From positions 2,683,501 through 2,747,500 of the forward strand of contig NZ_CP007509.1 of NCBI RefSeq assembly GCF_000661915.1: DNA of 64,000 nucleotides, given 5' to 3'. Each line of letters begins with the position of its first letter. Positions within the stretch are counted from its first letter, which is position 1. This DNA is from Stutzerimonas decontaminans (GTDB lineage Bacteria; Pseudomonadota; Gammaproteobacteria; Pseudomonadales; Pseudomonadaceae). The translations under genes and the position numbers were made by a program. Positions 29,808 to 39,476 of the stretch are shown here, one piece after another. The notes under the pieces were generated by a model. The model had not been told where the DNA came from. It saw nothing but the letters and a program-made list of their open reading frames with translations, and did no database searches.

Positions 29808-31580
29808 TCAATAAGTCCGAACCTTGGGCTCGAATGCCGGAACGGTCTTCGGAGCGAAGTTCACGGCACGCTTGGCAACACGCTTGTCACCCGGGAAGTA
29901 CAGGGTGTGGCACAGCCAATTCTCATCATCACGCTCTTCGAAATCTTCGCGAGCATGCGCACCACGGGATTCCTTGCGGTTCTCCGCGGCAATTGCAGTA
30001 GCTTCGGCAACTTCCAGCAGGTTCTGCAGCTCAAGCGCTTCGATGCGCGCGGTGTTGAACGCCTGGCTCTTGTCGGAGATCTTGACGTTGGCGATGCGCT
30101 GACGCAGATCGACCAGCTGGGCGATACCCTTCTGCATGTATTCACCGGTACGGAATACACCGAAGTAGTTCTGCATGCAGTTCTGCAGCTCTTTGCGCAG
30201 CGGAGCGACATCTTCACCGGTGGTGCGCTCGTTGAGACCGGCAAGACGGCTCAGAGCAACGTCCAGATCGGTCTCGCTGGCACCACGATGCTCGATACCT
30301 TCCTTCAGCGCCTTCTCCAGGTGCAGGCCTGCAGCGCGACCGAACACCACCAGGTCAAGCAGAGAGTTGCCGCCCAGACGGTTGGCGCCATGCACCGACA
30401 CGCAAGCCACCTCGCCTACTGCGAACAGCCCATCGATGATGGTGTCATTACCGTTGGCGTCCTGAGTGATGGCCTGACCATGAATGTTGGTGGCGATACC
30501 ACCCATCATGTAGTGACAGGTCGGCACTACCGGCACCGGAGCAGTCACCGGATCGACATGCGCGAAGGTCTTCGACAACTCACAGATGCCCGGCAGACGG
30601 CTGTGCAGCACTTCCTCACCGAGGTGATCCAGCTTCAGCATTACGTGATCACCATCCGGACCACAGCCATTGCCGGCCAGAATCTCCTTGACCATCGAGC
30701 GCGCAACGACGTCGCGACCAGCCAGGTCCTTCGCGTTCGGAGCATAACGCTCCATGAAACGCTCGCCGTGCTTGTTAATCAGGTAGCCACCTTCACCACG
30801 GCAACCTTCGGTTACCAGCACGCCCGCACCGGCGATACCGGTCGGGTGGAACTGCCACATCTCGATATCTTGAACCGGCACGCCTGCGCGCAACGCCATA
30901 CCCACACCGTCGCCGGTGTTGATCAGCGCATTGGTCGTCGATGCATAGATACGACCGGCACCGCCCGTGGCAAGCACGGTAGCCTTGGAGCGGATATAGA
31001 CGGTTTCGCCGGTTTCGATGCAGATGGCGATGACACCAACGACTGCGCCGTCCTGGTTCTTAACCAGGTCGACCGCATACCACTCGTTGAGGAATACGGT
31101 ATCGTTCTTCAGGTTGCCCTGATAAAGCGTGTGCAGCAGTGCATGACCGGTACGGTCGGCCGCGGCACAGGTACGAGCGGCCTGACCACCCTTACCGAAG
31201 TCCTTGGACTGGCCGCCGAAAGGACGCTGATAGATGCGACCTTGCTCGGTGCGCGAGAACGGCAGACCCATGTGCTCGAGCTCAAACACGGCTTCAGGGC
31301 CGACGGAACACATGTACTCGATCGCATCCTGGTCGCCGATGTAGTCGGAGCCCTTGACGGTATCGTACATGTGCCAGCGCCAGTCATCGTTCGGGTCGGC
31401 CGAAGCGATAGCACAGGTGATACCGCCCTGAGCGGAAACGGTGTGCGAACGAGTCGGGAAAACCTTGGTGACCACAGCGGTCTTGTGACCGGACTGGGAC
31501 AGCTGCAGCGCCGCGCGCATACCGGCGCCACCGCCACCAACGATGATGGCGTCAAAAGAAAGCGTACGAATGTTAGCCAT
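29808..31580 (-). CDS. sdhA: Succinate dehydrogenase flavoprotein subunit
   Basis: A 590-residue flavoprotein that oxidises succinate to fumarate. The FAD site [11 protein letters not shown] is at the N-terminus and His46 in [11 protein letters not shown] is the covalent FAD attachment site. The catalytic region includes [21 protein letters not shown] and the later [18 protein letters not shown]. Three bases separate it from sdhD. Confidence 0.98.
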   Translation of the reverse strand: MANIRTLSFDAIIVGGGGAGMRAALQLSQSGHKTAVVTKVFPTRSHTVSAQGGITCAIASADPNDDWRWHMYDTVKGSDYIGDQDAIEYMCSVGPEAVFELEHMGLPFSRTEQGRIYQRPFGGQSKDFGKGGQAARTCAAADRTGHALLHTLYQGNLKNDTVFLNEWYAVDLVKNQDGAVVGVIAICIETGETVYIRSKATVLATGGAGRIYASTTNALINTGDGVGMALRAGVPVQDIEMWQFHPTGIAGAGVLVTEGCRGEGGYLINKHGERFMERYAPNAKDLAGRDVVARSMVKEILAGNGCGPDGDHVMLKLDHLGEEVLHSRLPGICELSKTFAHVDPVTAPVPVVPTCHYMMGGIATNIHGQAITQDANGNDTIIDGLFAVGEVACVSVHGANRLGGNSLLDLVVFGRAAGLHLEKALKEGIEHRGASETDLDVALSRLAGLNERTTGEDVAPLRKELQNCMQNYFGVFRTGEYMQKGIAQLVDLRQRIANVKISDKSQAFNTARIEALELQNLLEVAEATAIAAENRKESRGAHAREDFEERDDENWLCHTLYFPGDKRVAKRAVNFAPKTVPAFEPKVRTY

Positions 31581-31583
31581 GAA

Positions 31584-31952
31584 TCAGATACCCCAAAGAA
31601 TCTGCACGCCCCAGACGAAGAAGGTGAACATGGCAATGCCACACACCGCCTGGAACAGGAAACGAACGCCGGTAGCCCACTTACCGATCGCCATGTTGGT
31701 CAGGTAGTCAGTGGAAATCGTCCACATACCAACCCACGCGTGCACACTCAGGGCAACCAGCGCCAACAGGCTGAAAATGCGCATCCAGTTGGCAGAAAAC
31801 AGCTCATGCCACTGGGCATACTCCAGACCTGGGTTTGCAATCAGGTACCCAAGCAGAAACAAAAAATAAGCCGCAAGAACCACTGCAGAAACGCGCTGTG
31901 CCATCCAGTCATACAGACCCGAGCGCGAAAAGTTGGTGACATTGGTTACCAT
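31584..31952 (-). CDS. sdhD: Succinate dehydrogenase membrane anchor SdhD
   Basis: A 122-residue anchor with three transmembrane helices. RVSAVVLAAYFLF, SVHAWVGMWTISTDYL (with the Asp-Tyr of the quinone site) and the last hydrophobic stretch match the family. I take the ATG at 31952 (MVTNVTN), which overlaps the end of sdhC by 7 bases; a GTG two codons upstream is an alternative. With SdhC it binds heme b and ubiquinone. Confidence 0.95.
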   Translation of the reverse strand: MVTNVTNFSRSGLYDWMAQRVSAVVLAAYFLFLLGYLIANPGLEYAQWHELFSANWMRIFSLLALVALSVHAWVGMWTISTDYLTNMAIGKWATGVRFLFQAVCGIAMFTFFVWGVQILWGI

Positions 31953-32320
31953 ATCCACACTCCCGCCAGAACGATCAGCACCGCCGACACGGCGATTACG
32001 ATTTTCGAGCCCAGCTTGCCGCCTTCCAGCGTCTCGCCATGCCCAGTGTCCATGATCAGGTGACGCACACCCGCCACCAGGTGATACAGCAGTGCGGACA
32101 GCAACGCCCAGCTCACCAGCTTAGCCAAGGGGCTGCTCAGATATGCACGAACATCCTCAAAGCCTTCTGGCGAAGACAGCGAGGTATCGAGCGCGAGCAA
32201 CAACAAGGCGATACCGACGAACAGGATGACACCGGATACACGGTGGAGAATCGACGTGTAAGCAGTGATGGGGAGTTTTATTGTCCTAAGATCTAGGTTT
32301 ACAGGTCGTTGGCTTTTCAC
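31946..32320 (-). CDS. sdhC: Succinate dehydrogenase cytochrome b556 subunit SdhC
   Basis: A 124-residue membrane subunit with three transmembrane helices. SILHRVSGVILF and LLYHLVAGVRHLIMD are the family motifs; His80 corresponds to the heme b ligand of E. coli SdhC. The start is a GTG at 32320 (GTG-AAA-AGC-CAA), which begins MKSQRPVNLDLRTI, the usual pseudomonad N-terminus; its ribosome site is weak. It is the first gene of sdhCDAB, transcribed from a good sigma-70 promoter 130 bp upstream. Confidence 0.95.
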   Translation of the reverse strand: MKSQRPVNLDLRTIKLPITAYTSILHRVSGVILFVGIALLLLALDTSLSSPEGFEDVRAYLSSPLAKLVSWALLSALLYHLVAGVRHLIMDTGHGETLEGGKLGSKIVIAVSAVLIVLAGVWIW

Positions 32321-32451
32321 GGCTTTTTTTCACACTTGAGAGCCCCAGAGCGCAGGGCAAAGTTGTTGGGAAGAGTACGCAGCAGTACCCGCTACCCACG
32401 AGTGACAACCTACAGAATACTGCCTGTAAGGCCCCTGCCGGTCGGTGTCCG

Positions 32452-32480
32452 AGTATAAACAGTTAGGTCACTAATGACAA
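32452..32480 (-). promoter_or_regulatory. Sigma-70 promoter of sdhCDAB
   Basis: On the minus strand TTGTCA-N17-TATACT is close to consensus with ideal spacing; it predicts a leader of about 125 nt before the GTG of sdhC. Confidence 0.75.
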
Positions 32481-32594
32481 TGTGGTGAAGTGCCACTAAA
32501 GGCGGATAGCAGCCCCTATATAAATGCCGTAAACAGTGCACCCAAGCTGTACGCATCCCCCTGCAGAGCCCTCTACGGCATGGGTTCGCGCAAA

Positions 32595-32622
32595 TTGACT
32601 TTGCGATTTATCACACTATAGT
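32595..32622 (+). promoter_or_regulatory. Sigma-70 promoter of gltA
   Basis: TTGACT-N16-TATAGT, 58 bp before the gltA ATG; -35 and -10 each match the consensus at five of six bases. Confidence 0.75.
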
Positions 32623-32680
32623 GATGCGGGCCCTGCGTGGGGGGCCATGATGATTCCAAGCACAAAACAGGAGGCCATAC

Positions 32681-33952
32681 ATGGCTGACAAGAAAGCGCA
32701 GTTGATCATCGAGGGCACTGCCCCCGTCGAACTGCCCGTTTTAACCGGTACCGTAGGGCCTGACGTAATAGATGTACGAAGCCTGACCTCCACGGGTCAC
32801 TTCACCTTCGATCCCGGCTTCATGTCGACCGCCTCTTGCGAGTCCAAGATCACCTACATCGACGGCGACAAGGGCATCCTGCTACATCGCGGCTACCCGA
32901 TCGAACAGCTGGCAGAGAAATCCGACTACCTGGAAACCTGCTATCTGCTGCTGAACGGCGAACTGCCTACCGCCGAACAGAAGGCACAGTTCGTCAGCAC
33001 CGTGAAGAACCACACCATGGTTCACGAGCAGCTGAAGTCCTTCCTTAACGGTTTCCGTCGTGACGCCCACCCCATGGCCATCATGTGCGGCGTGGTCGGT
33101 GCACTTTCCGCCTTCTACCACGATTCCCTGGACATCAACGACCCACACCATCGCGAAATTTCCGCGGTGCGTCTGGTCGCGAAGATGCCGACCATCGCCG
33201 CAATGGTTTACAAGTACTCGATCGGTCAGCCGCTGATGTACCCGCGCAACGATCTGAGCTACTCGGAAAACTTCCTGCACATGATGTTCAACACCCCGTG
33301 CGAGATCAAACCGATCAGCCCGGTGTTGGCCAAAGCCATGGATCGCATCTTCATCCTGCACGCTGATCACGAGCAGAACGCATCTACCTCTACCGTTCGC
33401 CTGGCGGGCTCGACCGGCGCCAACCCGTTCGCCTGTATCGCAGCCGGCATCGCTGCTCTGTGGGGACCGGCACACGGTGGCGCGAACGAAGCCGTACTCA
33501 CCATGCTGGACGAGATCGGCGACGTATCGAACGTCGAGAAATTCCTGGCCAAGGCCAAGGACAAGAACGATCCGTTCAAGCTCATGGGCTTCGGCCATCG
33601 CGTCTACAAGAACTTCGATCCGCGCGCCAAGGTCATGAAGCAGACCTGCGACGAGGTTCTGGGCGAACTGGGCATCAACGATCCGCAGCTGGATCTGGCC
33701 ATGAAGCTGGAAGAGATTGCTCTCAACGATCCGTACTTCGCCGAGCGCAACCTGTACCCGAACGTGGACTTCTACTCGGGCATCATCCTCAAGGCCATCG
33801 GCATTCCGACCAGCATGTTCACCGTCATCTTCGCTCTGGCGCGTACTGTCGGCTGGATTTCCCACTGGAAGGAAATGATCGCCTCCGGCCAGAAGATCGG
33901 GCGCCCGCGCCAGCTGTACACCGGCCACACCAAGCGCGACCTGCCGCGTTAA
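32681..33952 (+). CDS. gltA: Citrate synthase (type II, hexameric)
   Basis: A 423-residue enzyme condensing oxaloacetate and acetyl-CoA. It shows the Gram-negative N-terminal beta domain (residues 1-55), then the all-helical core. The active-site elements are [27 protein letters not shown] and [15 protein letters not shown]. This form is usually NADH-inhibited. AGGAGG stands 6 bp before the ATG. It is divergent from sdhCDAB and ends at a strong terminator. Confidence 0.98.
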   Translation: MADKKAQLIIEGTAPVELPVLTGTVGPDVIDVRSLTSTGHFTFDPGFMSTASCESKITYIDGDKGILLHRGYPIEQLAEKSDYLETCYLLLNGELPTAEQKAQFVSTVKNHTMVHEQLKSFLNGFRRDAHPMAIMCGVVGALSAFYHDSLDINDPHHREISAVRLVAKMPTIAAMVYKYSIGQPLMYPRNDLSYSENFLHMMFNTPCEIKPISPVLAKAMDRIFILHADHEQNASTSTVRLAGSTGANPFACIAAGIAALWGPAHGGANEAVLTMLDEIGDVSNVEKFLAKAKDKNDPFKLMGFGHRVYKNFDPRAKVMKQTCDEVLGELGINDPQLDLAMKLEEIALNDPYFAERNLYPNVDFYSGIILKAIGIPTSMFTVIFALARTVGWISHWKEMIASGQKIGRPRQLYTGHTKRDLPR

Positions 33953-33973
33953 GCGACAATTCCGTGCAACGAG

Positions 33974-34000
33974 AAAGGCTGCCCCAGGGCAGCCTTTTTT
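33974..34000 (+). terminator. Rho-independent terminator of gltA
   Basis: GGCTGCCC (33977-33984) pairs with GGGCAGCC (33987-33994) and six T residues follow. Confidence 0.9.
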
Positions 34001-34155
34001 GTTTCTTCGCGAGCACCAGCAGCAAACCCTGGATTGCCGACAAAAATCCTCGCCGGCGAATCTTGCCGAACCGCCACTGATTGAAACGTTACCTAGCTGG
34101 CGGCAGCATCACCCACATCATAGCGTCGGCACGCCTCACCTCCAGTGGAAGGCCG

Positions 34156-34407
34156 CTACGCCGTCTCCTGCTCCAGCCAGCCCAACAAATGGATTGCCTC
34201 ATCTCTGTTTTCACCACAGCAGACAGGGTCTGCTGCAAATGCGGAGCACACGGCAGGCCGCCGTGGATCACCGAACAGCGAGCATAAAAAGCCAGCATCC
34301 AATTGAACACACCGCTCCCCAGCACGCTTGCCATGCGGCATGCCGGGTATGGGCGAACTGATCGAGGGGGCGATGCAGCAGGCACCGCAACCGGGGCGAC
34401 AATCCAT
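34156..34407 (-). CDS. YkgJ-family cysteine-cluster protein
   Basis: An 83-residue cytoplasmic protein. The pattern of eight or so cysteines (CRPGCGACC near the start, then single Cys at CVQL, LCSLFG, AVCSAF and PVCC) is the YkgJ/CxxCxxCC zinc- or iron-chelating signature. The function is not known. It is convergent with gltA, in the place where P. aeruginosa also has a small gene next to gltA. No strong ribosome site is visible, but the cysteine pattern and length make the frame secure. Confidence 0.85.
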   Translation of the reverse strand: MDCRPGCGACCIAPSISSPIPGMPHGKRAGERCVQLDAGFLCSLFGDPRRPAVCSAFAADPVCCGENRDEAIHLLGWLEQETA

Positions 34408-34537
34408 AAACTGCCACTCATGAAAAAAATCGGGCGGCGATAATAATCCGGCCGAATTGCAGACACCAGATGGCCATTGCGCAAGGTTGCGACCGGAAAT
34501 AGGCTAGCGCGTCGTCATTTTCGAGCACACACCCACC

Positions 34538-34879
34538 ATGCCTGTCTGGTTGCAAACCGCCGCCCTGCTCTGCTGCTCCAACCTGTTCATGACCTTCGCC
34601 TGGTACGGCCATTTGAAGAGCCTGAACGGCAAGCCCTGGCTAATCGCTGCACTGATCAGCTGGGGCATCGCATTCTTCGAATACATGCTGATGGTGCCAG
34701 CAAACCGCATCGGCTATACCGAGCTGTCAATCGGCCAGCTTAAAATCATGCAAGAGGTGATAACGCTGATGGTATTCGTACCATTCAGCGTGCTGTACAT
34801 GCAGCAACCACTGAAGCTGGACTATCTGTGGGCGGGACTCTGCCTAGTCGGGGCCGTGTACTTTATCTTCCGCAGCTAA
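34538..34879 (+). CDS. DUF486 (DMT-superfamily) small membrane protein
   Basis: A 113-residue protein with four transmembrane helices (about residues 3-22, 32-52, 70-88 and 92-110). It has the DUF486 layout, including FAWYGHLK and VPANRIGY between helices and [10 protein letters not shown]. It resembles half of a drug/metabolite transporter. The substrate is unknown and the ribosome site is weak. Confidence 0.83.
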   Translation: MPVWLQTAALLCCSNLFMTFAWYGHLKSLNGKPWLIAALISWGIAFFEYMLMVPANRIGYTELSIGQLKIMQEVITLMVFVPFSVLYMQQPLKLDYLWAGLCLVGAVYFIFRS

Positions 34880-34974
34880 CAACGGGCCCTGACAGATACG
34901 CAACCCGCCAGGTGACGCCAGCACCTGCGCTTGGGCATACTGGCGACCCTTTCAAATCCCTTCAAGGAATCTCG

Positions 34975-35256
34975 ATGTTCAAGGTCAACGAGTACTTCGA
35001 TGGCACCGTCAAATCCATTGCCTTCGACATGGCAGAAGGCCCGGCCACCATCGGCGTGATGGCGCCCGGCGAGTACGAATTCGGCACTGCACAGCTGGAA
35101 GTCATGCACGTGGTTGCGGGCAGCCTGGACGTGAAGCTGCCCGGCGCAAACGAGTGGGAAACCTTTGCTAGCGGCAGCCAGTTCACTGTACCGGCCAACA
35201 GCAAGTTTCAGCTGAAGGTCAAGTTGGATACGGCTTATCTTTGCGAGTATCGCTGA
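34975..35256 (+). CDS. ppnP: Pyrimidine/purine nucleoside phosphorylase PpnP
   Basis: A 93-residue cupin-like enzyme that phosphorolyses several nucleosides to base and ribose-1-phosphate. The sequence [17 protein letters not shown] and the ending [16 protein letters not shown] are the DUF1255/PpnP pattern. The open frame runs further upstream to 34828, but the ATG at 34975 has AAGGA 6 bp before it and gives the standard length. Confidence 0.93.
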   Translation: MFKVNEYFDGTVKSIAFDMAEGPATIGVMAPGEYEFGTAQLEVMHVVAGSLDVKLPGANEWETFASGSQFTVPANSKFQLKVKLDTAYLCEYR

Positions 35257-35292
35257 GGCGCAGCAAGCACTGCCTAAGGCGATGAATGACGA

Positions 35293-35318
35293 GGTGGATG
35301 AACCATGTGTCATCCACC
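35293..35318. repeat. Intergenic inverted repeat of TAGGGTGG type
   Basis: GGTGGATGA (35293-35301) pairs perfectly with TCATCCACC (35310-35318). On the minus strand it reads TAGGGTGGATGA-N8-TCATCCACC. It lies between convergent ppnP and the FliT-like gene and resembles the elements at 42331-42370 and 59684-59704. Confidence 0.6.
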
Positions 35319-35410
35319 CTATGAAAAGCGATTTTCTGAGGCGTGAGCGTCGCGGTCAACTCAACGAATAGAACGACATTACAAAGCGCAGATCGACCGA
35401 TGCCCAGCCA

Positions 35411-35704
35411 TTAGCCCAATGGGGTATAGGCTTGCGTTACCTGCTTACCCTGGCTTAGCTTGGTGAGTTCCAGTGCAAGCCGTTCGCGCTCGGACCGGCC
35501 AGCCTCCTGAAGCTTGGCGTATAGCTCAGCCATAGCTTCAATCTCTGCCCGCAGCTCGACGTGGACCGCATCCTCATCCCGCAAAGTTGACACCAGGGCA
35601 CTGCAAGCTGCATCCAGCGCGGCGATGGCATCCCAATCACCGCCGTCCAGTGCACCGCGAATCTGTTCGGTCAGCTCGGCGAAAGCCTGCGTTTTGGCCT
35701 GCAT
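35411..35704 (-). CDS. Small FliT-like flagellar chaperone candidate
   Basis: A 97-residue, mostly helical, acidic protein just after fliS. Its length, charge and place match the small export chaperone (FliT-type) genes found after fliS, and a similar gene follows fliS in P. aeruginosa. Sequence similarity to FliT itself is weak, so the call rests on position. The ATG at 35704 (MQAKTQAFAE) has AGGAG 7 bp upstream; the upstream in-frame ATG at 35743 has none. Confidence 0.65.
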   Translation of the reverse strand: MQAKTQAFAELTEQIRGALDGGDWDAIAALDAACSALVSTLRDEDAVHVELRAEIEAMAELYAKLQEAGRSERERLALELTKLSQGKQVTQAYTPLG

Positions 35705-35751
35705 GGTGTTCTCCTGATCAATCAGCGACGCGGAACTGGACACATGACAGA

Positions 35752-36138
35752 TCAGCCCTTCGGCGCAATCTGATCCCAGGCGAGCTTAATTTCACCCAGC
35801 AGCCTGCCCACTTCATTAAGCTTTTCGATATCGTTGTGTCGACTAGCCTCAAACAAACGCATCGTCATGTACTCATACAACCGATCGAGATTATCCGCCA
35901 GCTCGCCGCCAATATTCTTGTCCAGTGCGTCGCGCAAGCCACCGATGATACCGACTGCCTTCCCAACCAATACGCCCTTCTCCGCGTACGCCTCACGCTC
36001 CATCGCCCCCTTGGCCTGAGCGATTCGGTCCAACCCACCCTGCATCAGCATCTGGATCAAACGGTGCGGGTCAGCGTCGTTTACTTGTGCCTGAACGCCC
36101 ACCTGCTGGTACTGTTTCATTGCTGACATTGCATACAT
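35752..36138 (-). CDS. fliS: Flagellin export chaperone FliS
   Basis: A 128-residue helical chaperone that binds the C-terminus of flagellin and prevents early polymerisation. The stretch MKQYQQVGVQAQVNDADPHRLIQMLMQGGLDRI is the FliS core. The ATG at 36138 (MYAMSAMKQY) is taken; in-frame ATGs at 36129 and 36120 are possible, and AAGGGG lies 9 bp before 36138. A FliA-type promoter (36177-36203) lies just upstream, after a terminator that ends fliD, so fliS seems to be transcribed on its own. Confidence 0.93.
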   Translation of the reverse strand: MYAMSAMKQYQQVGVQAQVNDADPHRLIQMLMQGGLDRIAQAKGAMEREAYAEKGVLVGKAVGIIGGLRDALDKNIGGELADNLDRLYEYMTMRLFEASRHNDIEKLNEVGRLLGEIKLAWDQIAPKG

Positions 36139-36176
36139 TTGAATAAGCCCCTTGCCACACCATTCACATGCTCGGT

Positions 36177-36203
36177 TTATCGGTCCAAACCAGCCGGACT
36201 TGA
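36177..36203 (-). promoter_or_regulatory. fliS: FliA (sigma-28) promoter of fliS
   Basis: TCAA-N15-ACCGATAA on the minus strand, 38 bp before the ATG. Seven of eight -10 bases match and the spacing equals that at fliC. Confidence 0.72.
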
Positions 36204-36218
36204 GCAAACAACACAAAC

Positions 36219-36243
36219 AAAAAACCGCCCTATAGGCGGCTTT
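36219..36243 (-). terminator. Terminator between fliD and fliS
   Basis: A short GC stem (CCGCC 36225-36229 with GGCGG 36235-36239) is followed on the minus strand by six T residues. It starts 17 bp past the fliD stop. Confidence 0.7.
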
Positions 36244-36259
36244 TAGTTGAAAATACAGT

Positions 36260-37678
36260 TTATTTTTTGGAATTGCTCGCTGCCCAAGGCAAATTCTCCA
36301 ACGAGGCCAGGAGACTTGATGAGGTATTCGAAAGCTGCCCCACAAGCAGATCCATCGCATTGAACTGCTTATACAGGCGCTCTTGTAATGATGTGATGCG
36401 CCGATCAAGATCCTCCTTCTGCTTGTCGATCTTCGATATCGTCTCGGCCATCACCTTGTTGCGTTGCTCGAGTATTCCGCCGGTTTCTGTATAAGGCTTA
36501 AGCTTTTCATCGAGCCGAGTAGCAAGCCCTTTCTCGCCGGCGAACAAGCCGGAAAGCTCTTCAAAACTGTTATCCATCACCGCAGCAAGCTTGTCTTCGT
36601 CGACCTTCAGCGTACCGTCTTTCTGCGTAGTGATACCGATGTCGGTGAGGGCGCGGATGCTGCCAGAGCCCTGCACGGTTACCAGCTCGTTGCGAATCGT
36701 ATTAAGCAGCGTCCGGGCCGTAGCGTCACCCACCAGCGCCCCAGTTACCGGCGCCTTGTCATCCCCAACCGGGGTGACCTTGGTTTGGGAATTGATCACA
36801 CCAATTAGCTTGTTGTACGCATCGACGAACGACTGAACCTGCTTCTTGACCCCGGCTTCATCCAGCGTCACGCCCACGGTGAGAGGCTGATCAGCTTCCG
36901 TCAGACCTTTCAATTCGAGCGTCACCCCTTCGATGGCGCTGTCGACGGTATTGGTCTTGCTGGTGACGCTCAAGCCGTCGACGGTTAGCAGTGCACTCCG
37001 GGCCGCCGAAATAACGCCCGCCGAACCATCTGCACCCGGCTTATCTATTCCACCAGCAAAAGCAAGCTTGGCAAGATCGCCACTCGCGGCATCCACTGCC
37101 ACGGTGACGTCTTCACCCGCCCCGGTAGTTGTACTGCTGAGCACCAGCCGAGAACCGGCGTCGTCGGTCACAATGGTTGCGGAAACGCCCTTCTCAGCGC
37201 CTGCCTTGTTGATCGCATCTCGGATACCGGCCAGAGTATTGTTGCTTTCATCCACCGTAATAGCGGGCAGCGCGGTACTACCGATGCTGACCGTCAGCGT
37301 ACCGGTGCCGAGTTTTACGGGGTTCGCAGGGTCATTCTGGAATGCCTGAAGCGCCACCTTGCTGCCGGCGGCAAGCTGGCTAACCGCCACCTTATAGCTG
37401 CCGGCTCCCGCGGTAACCCCAGCCTTTACCGAAAGAAGTTCGGATTTGGAGGAAGAAGCAGCACGAGCCTGGAACAACTCCGGCTTGTTAAGGTTACCCA
37501 AAGCAGTTTGAAACTCGGTGATGGCACTCTTGAGCGCGCCGATAGCGGTAATGCGAGTGGTGGTCTTCGACTCCAGCGTCTTGAGCTGCGACTCTTTAGG
37601 CGCACGCTCGGCCGCCACCATGCTTTTGACAATGCTATCGATGTCGATACCGGAACCAATGCCCGTTACGCCCGCCAT
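36260..37678 (-). CDS. fliD: Flagellar hook-associated protein 2 / filament cap (FliD)
   Basis: The 472-residue cap protein that sits at the filament tip and catalyses flagellin folding. The N-terminal VTGIGSGIDIDSIVKSMV is the FliD signature. A variable middle follows, and the C-terminus is helical coiled coil (KVMAETISKIDKQKEDLDRRITSLQERLYKQF). I take the ATG at 37678, with GAGGT 6 bp upstream; a GTG two codons earlier is less likely. It follows flaG by 66 bp. Confidence 0.95.
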   Translation of the reverse strand: MAGVTGIGSGIDIDSIVKSMVAAERAPKESQLKTLESKTTTRITAIGALKSAITEFQTALGNLNKPELFQARAASSSKSELLSVKAGVTAGAGSYKVAVSQLAAGSKVALQAFQNDPANPVKLGTGTLTVSIGSTALPAITVDESNNTLAGIRDAINKAGAEKGVSATIVTDDAGSRLVLSSTTTGAGEDVTVAVDAASGDLAKLAFAGGIDKPGADGSAGVISAARSALLTVDGLSVTSKTNTVDSAIEGVTLELKGLTEADQPLTVGVTLDEAGVKKQVQSFVDAYNKLIGVINSQTKVTPVGDDKAPVTGALVGDATARTLLNTIRNELVTVQGSGSIRALTDIGITTQKDGTLKVDEDKLAAVMDNSFEELSGLFAGEKGLATRLDEKLKPYTETGGILEQRNKVMAETISKIDKQKEDLDRRITSLQERLYKQFNAMDLLVGQLSNTSSSLLASLENLPWAASNSKK

Positions 37679-37744
37679 AGCCACACCTCGTCAAAAAATT
37701 TGCTTATCGTTAACAAACGAACCAACAGTCAAGATTCGTGCCGC

Positions 37745-38104
37745 TCACGCCTTGCCTTCAAACAGAAGACTGCGCATCTCGTCCAGCCGCTCGGCAAGGC
37801 GCAGAAGTTCTTCGGACGGTATTTGCCGCACCACCTTGCCCGATTCTCCATCGACAACCCGAACGACCACCTCGCCCGACGAATCGTCGACGCTGAAGCT
37901 CAGGTCACGCTGCAGGTTCTGCACTTGCTCGCGCAGTCGATCGACTACAACGCCGACATCCTCAGAGCGCCCCGCCCGTACCTCTTCAGCCTCGCCATTG
38001 TCCCGATGATCGGACGACGAAAACCCAGGCTCCGAACGAAGGCTGGGTAGCGTAGCTACTGCAGGTGATGAAAGCGTGATTCCTGCCATTTTTCCGACGT
38101 CCAT
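37745..38104 (-). CDS. flaG: Flagellar protein FlaG
   Basis: A 119-residue protein of the FlaG family, whose C-terminal core is LQRDLSFSVDDSSGEVVVRVVDGESGKVVRQIPSEELLRLAERL. The N-terminal 35 residues are variable and serine-rich. FlaG affects filament length in pseudomonads and related bacteria. GAGGTG stands 5 bp before the ATG. Confidence 0.9.
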   Translation of the reverse strand: MDVGKMAGITLSSPAVATLPSLRSEPGFSSSDHRDNGEAEEVRAGRSEDVGVVVDRLREQVQNLQRDLSFSVDDSSGEVVVRVVDGESGKVVRQIPSEELLRLAERLDEMRSLLFEGKA

Positions 38105-38125
38105 GATTCACCTCGTAAATGAATC

Positions 38126-38156
38126 AATGGGGAAGCAGCCGAGCCACTTCCCCATT
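38126..38156 (-). terminator. Hairpin between fliC and flaG
   Basis: AATGGGGAAG (38126-38135) pairs with CTTCCCCATT (38147-38156), a 10-bp perfect stem with an 11-nt loop. There is no T-tract, so it may be a partial terminator or mRNA 3'-end stabiliser that lets fliC be expressed more highly than flaG and fliD. Confidence 0.55.
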
Positions 38157-38181
38157 CTTTGCGCCGCTCCTGCTCCTGCTA

Positions 38182-39378
38182 TTACTGCAGCAGGCTGAGG
38201 ACTGCCTGCGGCAGCTGCTTGGCCTGGGCCAGGATCGCGGTACCGGCCTGCTGCAGAATCTGGTTCTTGCTCAGATTCGCGGTTTCGGCGGCGAAGTCAG
38301 TATCCTGAATACGACCGCGAGCAGCGGATACGTTCTCGGCGATGCTTTGCAGGTTGGCGATAGTGTTATCGAAGCGATTCTGTACGGCACCGAGGTCCGC
38401 ACGCTGCGAGTCGATTGCCTTGATTGCATCGTCGATAATCAGAACGGCGGCCTGAGCGCCAGCGGCGTTGCTAATATCAACACCCTTGACGTTGTTGCCA
38501 TTATCAGTGTCATCGACGGCTGTTGTGCTAAGAGTAATAGCAGCGAAGGTCACAGCTGGGTCTTCCGTCCCGGCTGTGAACGCGCCGATAGAGGTAACGA
38601 TGGGTGCTGCATCGGTGCCCGACTTGCCATTCCCTTTCGCAATGATCTGCCAAGCATCATCAGCATCTTTCTGTACGCTGATACCCAAGTTGGCATCGTT
38701 GATCGCCGCAGCGATGCGAGCGGTAGCGGCGTCAGCATCGTCGCCATCCTTGAACGCAACATCAATTGTACGGGTCGTGGCGTCGTCCATCGTAATTTCG
38801 ATGGTACCCGAGCCTTTGACAATAGCGGCACCGGTAGCGTCTACGAATGCAGTCTTGTAGTAGGTACCAGTGAGGGAATCGGCACTTGCAGAGTCGATCC
38901 CGACGCTGATGATCTCGTTGGCAGCTGAACCTACTTGGAAGCTGGCTACACCGAACGAGCCATCCAGCAACTGACGACCACCAAAAGTGGTGGTATTGCT
39001 GATTCGGTCCAATTCCTTCTTAAGCTGACCGACTTCCGAGTTCAACGCAACGCGCTCGGAATCGCTGTTCGAACCGTTGGCCGACTGCAGCGCCAGGTCA
39101 CGCATGCGCTGCAGGATGTTGGTGGACTGCTGTAGGGCGCCTTCAGCGGTCTGAGCCAGGGAGATACCGTCGTTGGCGTTGCGAACTGCTACGCCGAGAC
39201 CGTTGACCTGGCTGGTCAGGCGGTTGGCAATCTGCAGGCCGGCGGCGTCGTCCTTGGCGCTGTTGATGCGGCTACCGGTGGACAGGCGCTGCATGGAGGT
39301 GGCCAGCGCGTTGGACGAGCTGTTCAGGTTACGCTGAGTGTTCAGCGAAGGGATGTTGGTATTGACGGTAAGAGCCAT
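38182..39378 (-). CDS. fliC: Flagellin FliC
   Basis: The 398-residue filament subunit. The D0/D1 ends are conserved: residues 1-150 ([41 protein letters not shown]) and the last 100 ([25 protein letters not shown], ending [10 protein letters not shown]). The middle (about 170-300) is Thr/Asp/Ala-rich and variable, and represents the surface-exposed D2 region. The open frame starts with a TTG at 39393, but the ATG at 39378 with GGAGG upstream is the usual start. It has a near-perfect FliA promoter. Confidence 0.97.
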   Translation of the reverse strand: MALTVNTNIPSLNTQRNLNSSSNALATSMQRLSTGSRINSAKDDAAGLQIANRLTSQVNGLGVAVRNANDGISLAQTAEGALQQSTNILQRMRDLALQSANGSNSDSERVALNSEVGQLKKELDRISNTTTFGGRQLLDGSFGVASFQVGSAANEIISVGIDSASADSLTGTYYKTAFVDATGAAIVKGSGTIEITMDDATTRTIDVAFKDGDDADAATARIAAAINDANLGISVQKDADDAWQIIAKGNGKSGTDAAPIVTSIGAFTAGTEDPAVTFAAITLSTTAVDDTDNGNNVKGVDISNAAGAQAAVLIIDDAIKAIDSQRADLGAVQNRFDNTIANLQSIAENVSAARGRIQDTDFAAETANLSKNQILQQAGTAILAQAKQLPQAVLSLLQ

Positions 39379-39476
39379 GGTGTTTGCCTCCAAGGGCGCT
39401 AGTTACTTTGGTTGCCTGAGCTTGCGACTCCGGGCCGGCTTATGTCAGGCACCCATTGAGTTCGCATTCGATTAGC

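Larger units (their letters stand above)
32321..32680. other. 360-bp divergent control region between sdhC and gltA
   Basis: It holds one good sigma-70 promoter for each direction (32452-32480 for sdhC, 32595-32622 for gltA) and leaders of about 125 and 50 bases. Between them is AT-rich sequence with room for regulator sites, though none is recognisable. I find no reading frame. Confidence 0.65.

Noticed and set aside
29907..32063. 718-codon open frame antisense to sdhA/sdhD
   Set aside because: Shadow of sdhA in high-GC DNA with no ribosome site or recognisable domain.
37679..37744. FliA-like -10 (AACGATAA) upstream of fliD
   Set aside because: No TCAA/TAAA box is found 15 bp away (the bases there read GACT), so I do not call a sigma-28 promoter.
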